The position numbers were made by a program, and so were the translations under genes. A stretch of 8,970 nucleotides of DNA from UBA1402 sp964488495. Lineage in GTDB: Bacteria; Bacteroidota; Bacteroidia; Bacteroidales; UBA1402. Positions 1 to 5,157 of the stretch are shown here, in pieces (within the stretch, counting starts at the first letter, position 1; every line of letters starts with the position of its first letter). Location: assembly GCA_964488495.1 (NCBI GenBank), contig CAZAUQ010000063.1, positions 1 to 8,970 of the forward strand, in the 5' to 3' direction. The notes under the pieces are model-generated. The model was given only the letters and a program-made list of their open reading frames with translations. It had not been told where the DNA came from and searched no databases.

Positions 1-1238
1 GAAGCCAGGCTTACAGGATTTCCCAGATAATCCATGGTATTGTATTCTGCAAAAACAACGGGCAAGCCTCCCATGTGGTCGGTCCAACCGGCCGCTGAAA
101 GGCTGATATCTCTTGACAGAGTGGTGTTGATATAAGAAGTTCGCGGCTTGTTGTGCCAGGGACGGCCCAAAGAATTGTTAGTACGGGCTGTGCCGGGTTT
201 GCTCGAAACCATGTCGCAATTACGGAAAACATAACCGTATTTCACTCCAGCACCATGGGAAGGAGCAACAACAACCGAACCATTACGACAAAGAGCAATA
301 GTACAGCTGTCGAAAACACAATTTCCCGAAGCATAAATAAAATCAACAGCTCCTTCGATATAGCTGCGACGAGCATAATGACGATGTTCATCACTACCCG
401 TTTGCCAGGTATCCTGATAACTTATTAAGCCGGCATTGAACATGGTAAAACGATCGGCGTAACTTCCTAAAGCCAGCGCCTGGGGGCCGGCTTGATTATT
501 GTAACCCCAGGCATTGATTACGGTAATATTGTGCAGATAAAAGTCGGTAGAATTGGCAACCAGGACCGGACCCTGGCCTTCCGCTTCGGGAAATCTGGCA
601 TTATCGCGTTCGTGGCCTCCGTTAGAGGTGATGGAAAACTTAAGTATTGTTTTCTCCTTATTTTCTCCTACCAGGCAAATATTCGGCTGAATTGTTGAAG
701 TACGCACCAACTCTTCATAAACCCCGTTTCTGACAAAAATCAACCAAGGCTCGGCACGGTTGGTCGGAGCTTCTTTTATTGCCTGACGGATACTGGTGTA
801 ATCTCCGGATCCGTCTTGCGCCACAACAACATCAAATACTTTTGCTTTGGGGCTGCAGGTGGTAAAAGAATAAGTCCCGCCTGTTAGTGGCGTTTTGTCG
901 GTTTTTGACAAAAAAGCACCATCGCGGACAACCATAGTATAAGTACGGGCAAATTGAAGTTGCCCGGGTTTGAAAATAGCCATTCCACCCGCCATACTGG
1001 ATGGAGCAATGTATTCTCCGTTCAGGAAACAACTGTCTGCACCCTGAACCATTCCATTAGCACTTTGAAGTATTATTTGCGCATTCACAGGGACATTTGT
1101 CTGTCCGTCCACCGGAATCTTTGGAAAAACATCACCGGCCGCATATAAATGACCTGCTGACGACAAGACCAACAGTACCAATACAAGACACTCAGTTAAA
1201 ACAGTTTTTATCACCCGATTTATTTTTATTTTCAACAT
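1..1238 (-). CDS. Secreted pectinesterase (CE8), 3' end cut by window edge
   Basis: The frame is open from the ATG at 1238 to the left edge (412 codons, no stop seen). The family hydrolyses methyl esters of homogalacturonan, giving pectate and methanol. Residues 1-34 look like a signal peptide (hydrophobic VLVLLVLSSAG, likely cleavage near LYAA/GD), so the protein is exported. Residues about 38-127 look like an Ig-like (Big_5/SbsA type) domain that begins FPKIPVDGQTNVPVNA. The catalytic beta-helix starts near 135. All five CE8 signature regions are visible: GVYEE (172-176), QALAL (253-257), QDT (275-277), VDFIYASG (298-305) and LGRPW (357-361). The expected catalytic aspartates are therefore D276 and D299, with R359 and W361 in the active site. 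Motif IV reads DFIYA rather than the common DFIFG. The gene lies downstream of the 630-residue gene on the same strand, with a terminator between them. GGAAG sits a few bases before the ATG, but Shine-Dalgarno use is not expected here. Most of the catalytic domain is present; later modules cannot be judged. Confidence 0.93.
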   Translation of the reverse strand, partial: MLKIKINRVIKTVLTECLVLVLLVLSSAGHLYAAGDVFPKIPVDGQTNVPVNAQIILQSANGMVQGADSCFLNGEYIAPSSMAGGMAIFKPGQLQFARTYTMVVRDGAFLSKTDKTPLTGGTYSFTTCSPKAKVFDVVVAQDGSGDYTSIRQAIKEAPTNRAEPWLIFVRNGVYEELVRTSTIQPNICLVGENKEKTILKFSITSNGGHERDNARFPEAEGQGPVLVANSTDFYLHNITVINAWGYNNQAGPQALALGSYADRFTMFNAGLISYQDTWQTGSDEHRHYARRSYIEGAVDFIYASGNCVFDSCTIALCRNGSVVVAPSHGAGVKYGYVFRNCDMVSSKPGTARTNNSLGRPWHNKPRTSYINTTLSRDISLSAAGWTDHMGGLPVVFAEYNTMDYLGNPVSLA

Positions 1239-1297
1239 TAGTAACTTCCGTTTTCGGTTCAACAAACAAAAAAGTTCTCATTCTTTGACAGCGGTGA

Positions 1298-1342
1298 CTT
1301 TTTTATAAAAAGGGGGATGGAGCTATCCACCATCCCCCTTTT
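1298..1342 (-). terminator. Hairpin terminator after the 630-residue gene
   Basis: A perfect 13-bp inverted repeat pairs 1308-1320 with 1330-1342. Its core is GGGGGATGG/CCATCCCCC with A-U pairs at the base, around a 9-nt loop. Read on the minus strand, the 3' arm runs into a short T-tract (about 1311-1307). It begins 22 nt beyond the stop codon of the 630-residue gene and ends about 70 nt before the pectinesterase start. The plus-strand side also has four Ts, but no plus-strand gene reads into it. It could be a full terminator or a partial one that lowers pectinesterase expression. Confidence 0.8.
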
Positions 1343-1363
1343 GAATTAGTAATAGGCAATTAA

Positions 1364-3256
1364 TTATTTAACCAGATACTTCTTCCCGTTGATAATATAG
1401 ATACCCGGACGATCTGCACTTTTGAGGCGACGTCCCATCAGGTCGTAAATAACTTCATCTTCGTTTTCTCTGACCGGAGCTACTACAGCATTTGGATCGT
1501 AATCGGCCAGAAGGAAGATATTAGCCACATACACACCGTAGACATCAAATATATTATTTGCCGGGTAACCACTGGTAACATCGGGGATCAAACGGATATA
1601 GATGAGCTCCTTGGCTGCCGTATTGGGAAGCATTACCTGGAAATCCTGCCATCCACCTGTAACACTAATGGTATCGGCGCTCTCCCACGAAGAGTTATCG
1701 TACGAATATTGAACAAAATATTCGTAATGTCCCATATAAGAACGTTTTATCGAGAAGCAATAATTAATGTCGCTTTTGTAGCCCCTGGTACAAACAGCCG
1801 TTTGCCAATAAAAACCTTCGTCTTGAAAATATTTAGTTGAATCCATTGCACCAGTACCAGTTTTATATTCGGTACCATCACCGGAAGCGGTCAGACGTAA
1901 CCAGGTTACTGCAGCGGTATAGGTATCGGTACGATTCCACCAGCTACTAGTCCAGGGAGCATCGGGATACATAGTATAATACAGATCCAGCGTGGGAACA
2001 TAAGCTGTATCCTGATAATTAGGGCTCAGAAAGTCAGCCGGACGTTGTTGGGCAACAGTACTTCGTTGTGTGTCAAAATCCCAGCCGCAAATGAAATCCT
2101 TCTGAGCAAATTCCAGCGTAATAGTGTAATCTTTGCTCATAACAATGGGGAATTCAGGTGCATAAAATTGTTCCGACTGATCGGCTGTATATCCCATTAC
2201 AAATTCGGTGATCAAATTGGTCTTTGAAGTGATAACCAATTCGGTACCTTCTTCATAAAATTCATAGGCACCGTCTTTACCTGCTTCCGAGACCACATAG
2301 GCACCTCCGCCCACGCAAGTGATGCTTAGTTTAAACATTGGAATAGCTTCAAATACGGCATACACAAATTTATCGCCGGTCATCTCAAAAGTAAAGCTGG
2401 CTTCTTCGCTCAGGGTTGTATTGTTTTCATCTACCCATTTCACAAATTTGAAACCATAATTTTTGGAAGCCACCAAAGTTACGTTTTCGCCTTCGGGAAT
2501 TTTTCCTGTAGGTCCGCTAATAGTACCGGCCAGAGAATCAACACCTGCAGCCAGGCCATGTGTAAGATTATAAAGCGTGCCGACATCTTTCAGCCATTTC
2601 TGAGCTCCCAGTACACCACCTGTGGTTGATAAGGTTTCGACCGGAGTTGCACCTTTATATAAAGAGAAATTGCCGTTTGCCGGATCAGCAAACAAAGCGG
2701 CGGCAGAAGGAAGTTCCAGATCGGCCAAAGAATAGTTGTTTTCTATAAGAGTATCTCCAAGTTCTGCTGCCAGAGAAGGAATTTCCCATCCGTGAATCAA
2801 ATTATTCTTAATGGTGACATCCCAATAACCTGCAGAAATGGAGAATAATTTACCACCTACCTTGCCATCGGGGCATATGATGATATTATCGGTAAAAACC
2901 AGTTTCGATTCTTCACCGTCGAATTTATTGGTTACCTGGCAGAAAAAACGGCCGTTATCGCGACAACCCTGATAAAGAGTNNNNNNNNNNNNNNNNNNNN
3001 NNNNNNNNNNNNNNNNNNNNNNNNNNNNNNNNNNNNNNNNNNNNNNNNNNNNNNNNNNNNNNNNNNNNNNNNNNNNNNNNTTGCCAACAGGGAAATTTTG
3101 ATTGGCATAGGTACCGCTGTACAACAACAGGGTGTCGCCGTCGGCCGTTGCCCCGTATTTGGCAGCATAATGAGCCACACTGTCAACGACAATCACATTG
3201 GCTGAAGCTGCAAAAGCAAACAGCAATGAACAAAACAAGAGAGTAATTTTTTTCAT
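1364..3256 (-). CDS. Secreted multidomain protein: beta-helix-like N-terminus, InlB-type repeats, beta-sandwich, C-terminal tag; contains assembly gap
   Basis: The exact function is not recognised. Residues 1-19 form a signal peptide (MKKITLLFCSLLFAFAASA). Residues 20-58 (ADGDTLLLYSGTY) resemble the first coil of a pectin-lyase-like beta-helix, as in DUF4957-type proteins. Codons 59-92 are Ns. Residues about 93-222 resume with beta-helix-like text (VTIKNNLIHGW) and end with FADPANGNFSLYKG, typical of the closing part of DUF5123-type beta-helix proteins. Two divergent InlB-like repeats follow (about 228-303 and 306-384; KWVDENNTTLSE then YAVFEA in the first). Residues about 388-585 look like a beta-sandwich, possibly carbohydrate-binding, of a kind attached to other Bacteroidetes pectin lyases. 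The last 29 residues match the end of the pectate lyase at 3456-5120. Possible roles are a pectin-directed lyase or a surface or secreted binding protein. The true length is uncertain because of the gap, and the frame agrees on both sides only if the gap length is a multiple of three plus one. Confidence 0.85.
   Translation of the reverse strand: MKKITLLFCSLLFAFAASANVIVVDSVAHYAAKYGATADGDTLLLYSGTYANQNFPVGXXXXXXXXXXXXXXXXXXXXXXXXXXXXXXXXXXTLYQGCRDNGRFFCQVTNKFDGEESKLVFTDNIIICPDGKVGGKLFSISAGYWDVTIKNNLIHGWEIPSLAAELGDTLIENNYSLADLELPSAAALFADPANGNFSLYKGATPVETLSTTGGVLGAQKWLKDVGTLYNLTHGLAAGVDSLAGTISGPTGKIPEGENVTLVASKNYGFKFVKWVDENNTTLSEEASFTFEMTGDKFVYAVFEAIPMFKLSITCVGGGAYVVSEAGKDGAYEFYEEGTELVITSKTNLITEFVMGYTADQSEQFYAPEFPIVMSKDYTITLEFAQKDFICGWDFDTQRSTVAQQRPADFLSPNYQDTAYVPTLDLYYTMYPDAPWTSSWWNRTDTYTAAVTWLRLTASGDGTEYKTGTGAMDSTKYFQDEGFYWQTAVCTRGYKSDINYCFSIKRSYMGHYEYFVQYSYDNSSWESADTISVTGGWQDFQVMLPNTAAKELIYIRLIPDVTSGYPANNIFDVYGVYVANIFLLADYDPNAVVAPVRENEDEVIYDLMGRRLKSADRPGIYIINGKKYLVK
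2981..3080. other. Assembly gap (100 Ns) inside the 630-residue gene
   Basis: Exactly 100 consecutive Ns. This is the conventional placeholder for a scaffold gap of unknown size, so the real distance may be larger or smaller. It removes the part of the beta-helix where catalytic residues would be expected. Confidence 0.97.
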
Positions 3257-3305
3257 AGTCGATTAGTTTAATAGGTTTAACAGTTAAATAATAACTTTCT
3301 GCCGT

Positions 3306-3313
3306 CAAAAGTA
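3306..3313 (-). promoter_or_regulatory. Bacteroidetes -7 box (TACTTTTG) for the leftward gene
   Basis: The minus strand reads TACTTTTG, an exact match to the Bacteroides -7 consensus TAnnTTTG. Transcription would start near 3300, giving a leader of about 43 nt to the ATG at 3256. No TTG is seen at the -33 spacing; the operator-like site at 3335-3345 occupies that upstream area instead, which suggests an activator-dependent promoter. Confidence 0.55.
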
Positions 3314-3330
3314 TAGTATCAGATTCTTCT

Positions 3331-3411
3331 CATAGTGGACTATTTGTTGAGATAGGTGTACTTTTTAAAATCAGAAAAATATCCTCCTATTCCGCAAAAA
3401 AGTACACCCCG
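3331..3411. promoter_or_regulatory. Candidate shared operator: phased GTGTACTTTTT-like half-sites
   Basis: Three clear copies of an 11-bp element lie between the divergent promoter boxes: GTGGACTATTT at 3335-3345 (plus), GTGTACTTTTT at 3356-3366 (plus, starting 21 bp later), and GTGTACTTTTT at 3397-3407 (minus). A weaker minus-strand copy, GAGGATATTTT at 3376-3386, lies 21 bp inside the last. It matches the element at 7 of 11 positions and is preceded by the same ATAG tetranucleotide as the 3356 copy. Tandem sites 21 bp apart suit AraC-family DNA binding, the domain at the C-terminus of the hybrid two-component regulators that control many Bacteroidetes polysaccharide loci. The regulator is not in this window, so its identity is inferred. 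Confidence 0.5.
3355..3408. repeat. Perfect 12-bp inverted repeat, 30-bp spacer
   Basis: GGTGTACTTTTT at 3355-3366 is the exact reverse complement of AAAAAGTACACC at 3397-3408. The long spacer and the absence of a following T-run make a transcription terminator unlikely. It lies centrally between the two divergent genes and forms part of the candidate operator. Confidence 0.9.
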
Positions 3412-3428
3412 CAGCGTCATAAGCAGGG

Positions 3429-3436
3429 TATTTTTG
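3429..3436 (+). promoter_or_regulatory. Bacteroidetes -7 box (TATTTTTG) for the pectate lyase operon
   Basis: TATTTTTG matches TAnnTTTG exactly. Transcription would start near 3440-3443, leaving a leader of only about 13-16 nt before the ATG at 3456, which is short. There is no TTG at the expected -33 spacing. The inverted operator-like site at 3397-3407 ends 21 nt upstream, the same spacing as on the leftward side. Confidence 0.5.
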
Positions 3437-3455
3437 CAGCATTAAATTAATACGC

Positions 3456-5120
3456 ATGAATAGATATTTTCTGTTGATTATTTGCCTATGCTCCTACGCA
3501 TCAAACTTCTCACTTTTAGCCGACACTATACCTGCTTTTCCCGGCGCTGAAGGCCATGGACGTTTTACCACCGGTGGACGGGGAGGCACCGTATACCATG
3601 TCACCAACCTGGAAGACGATGCTGTGAGTCCCAAATTCGGCTCTTTGCGTTATTTTCTAAACAAAACAGACAAACGAACCATTGTTTTTGATGTGTCCGG
3701 CACCATTTTTCTGAAAGATGCCCTCAATATTAATGCCGGCAACCTGACAATTGCCGGACAAACGGCTCCCGGTGACGGCATTTGTATAGCCGGCTTTCCT
3801 GTCCACATCAATTCGAGCAATATTATAATCCGTTTTCTTCGTTTCCGCATGGGCGACCTCGATCCCAACACCGAAGACGATGCATTGGGGGGAAGAGGTA
3901 TCAAAAACATCATGATAGACCACTGCTCCTGTTCCTGGAGTGTAGATGAATGTGTTTCTTTTTACGGAGACGAGAATCTCACGCTGCAATGGTGTATTAT
4001 CAGCGAAAGCTTGCGTCATTCCAATCACGAAAAAGGCGATCACGGCTACGGAGGCATCTGGGGAGGAGCCAACACTTCGTTTCATCACAACCTGCTTGCC
4101 CATCACAGCAGCCGCACACCCAGACTGGGAGCAGCAGACAATACGGACGGTCGCGACAATGTAGATCTTCGTAACAATGTTATTTACAATTACGGCATGG
4201 TAGTGGGATGTTACGGAGCAGAAGGCATGAACGCCAACATCGTTAATTGCTATTACAAACCCGGACCCTCCACCAAAACAAATCACAACCGCCGAAGCAT
4301 GATTATAGGCATCGGGCCTAACACCACCGATGATGCCCGGCCAAAATGGGGGAAATACTACATCGCCGGCAATTGGTGTTCTTCCCTGAGCGATACTTAT
4401 AAAACGCCCACCAACAGCTACGAACGCAATACATGTCAGAATAACTGGAATTACGGAGTATACAATAATATTTCAGCAACTATCAGCAACGACGAAAAAG
4501 CGGCGATGAAACTAAGTACACCCAACAATCCGGGCCTGGTTACCACTCATACCGCTCAGGTCGCTTTCGAAAAAGTATTGGGTACTGCGGGTTGTTCATT
4601 GCAGCGGGATAAAATTGATCAACGCATTATTAGCGAAACCCGACAGGGCATTGCCAATTTCAAAGGCAGCTACACTGCTGTGGGCGGCATCATCGACAGC
4701 CAGAACGATCTTAAACCGGCCGATGCAGGCAGCGACTGGAGTGCCTGGCCCGTTTTGAACAGCACAGAGAATCCCAAAGACACAGACCAGGATGGCATGC
4801 CCGATGCATGGGAAGAAGCCCAAGGATTAAATCCCAAGTATCCGCTCGATCGCAATGCCATTGCCGAAAACGGCTATACCAACCTGGAGAATTACCTCAA
4901 CAGTTTAGTCGAAGAAATCGTGCACCAGGAACTTTCGGACTATGAATTCATTACCGGTTCCGGTCAAAACGATTTGCCTGCGGCTTTAAATCCTCCTTTG
5001 GTCGCCAAACAAGTAAAAGACAACAACAAGGCCTGGTATAACCTGAACGGCCAACTGATCGAGTCACCAAGCACCAGAGGATTGTATATACGTCAGGGAG
5101 AAAAAATGTTCATTCGATAA
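3456..5120 (+). CDS. Secreted pectate lyase, polysaccharide lyase family 1
   Basis: The family cleaves alpha-1,4-galacturonan by calcium-dependent beta-elimination. Residues 1-22 are a signal peptide (hydrophobic LLIICLCSYASNFSLLA); C10 or C12 are too early for a convincing lipobox. The beta-helix starts with AFPGAEGHGRFTTGGRGG (27-44), the usual opening of Bacteroidetes PL1 enzymes. It continues with IVFDVSGTI (76-84), LTIAGQTAPGDGI (97-109), IMIDHCSCSWSVDE (152-165; D164/E165 are probable calcium ligands) and HHNLLAHHSSRTPRLG (210-225; R220/R223 are the likely catalytic arginine region). Residues 442-454 (DTDQDGMPDAWEE) form a calcium-binding loop of thrombospondin-3/EF-hand type, common in these enzymes. 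The last 29 residues match the end of the 630-residue protein. It is the first gene of the rightward operon, 37 bp before the FAS1 gene, with no terminator between. Length (554 residues) is normal for the group. Confidence 0.95.
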   Translation: MNRYFLLIICLCSYASNFSLLADTIPAFPGAEGHGRFTTGGRGGTVYHVTNLEDDAVSPKFGSLRYFLNKTDKRTIVFDVSGTIFLKDALNINAGNLTIAGQTAPGDGICIAGFPVHINSSNIIIRFLRFRMGDLDPNTEDDALGGRGIKNIMIDHCSCSWSVDECVSFYGDENLTLQWCIISESLRHSNHEKGDHGYGGIWGGANTSFHHNLLAHHSSRTPRLGAADNTDGRDNVDLRNNVIYNYGMVVGCYGAEGMNANIVNCYYKPGPSTKTNHNRRSMIIGIGPNTTDDARPKWGKYYIAGNWCSSLSDTYKTPTNSYERNTCQNNWNYGVYNNISATISNDEKAAMKLSTPNNPGLVTTHTAQVAFEKVLGTAGCSLQRDKIDQRIISETRQGIANFKGSYTAVGGIIDSQNDLKPADAGSDWSAWPVLNSTENPKDTDQDGMPDAWEEAQGLNPKYPLDRNAIAENGYTNLENYLNSLVEEIVHQELSDYEFITGSGQNDLPAALNPPLVAKQVKDNNKAWYNLNGQLIESPSTRGLYIRQGEKMFIR

Positions 5121-5157
5121 TCTACACCAGAACCCCCAAAAACATACTTATTAAACC

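Noticed and set aside
153..698. Short plus-strand open frames at the left end
   Set aside because: They are antisense to the pectinesterase, whose minus-strand frame is open throughout and carries all CE8 motifs.
1269..1279. Minus-strand GAGAACTTTTT resembling the operator half-site (9 of 11) upstream of the pectinesterase
   Set aside because: A single copy with no 21-bp partner, in an A/T-run context and only about 30 nt before the ATG; chance is likely.
3355..3408. Inverted repeat as a terminator or RNA hairpin
   Set aside because: The 30-nt spacer, lack of a following T-run, and position between divergent promoters fit DNA-binding sites better.
3483..3493. Pectate lyase cysteines C10/C12 as a lipobox
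   Set aside because: Too close to the N-terminus, before the hydrophobic core ends; a standard signal peptide with cleavage near residue 22 fits better.
3657..4286. 209-codon open frame on the minus strand inside the pectate lyase gene
   Set aside because: It lies wholly antisense to a gene with clear PL1 motifs and shows no recognisable domain.
4514..4522. AAGTACACC inside the pectate lyase gene, matching part of the operator arm
   Set aside because: An isolated 9-bp match within coding sequence, with no paired site.
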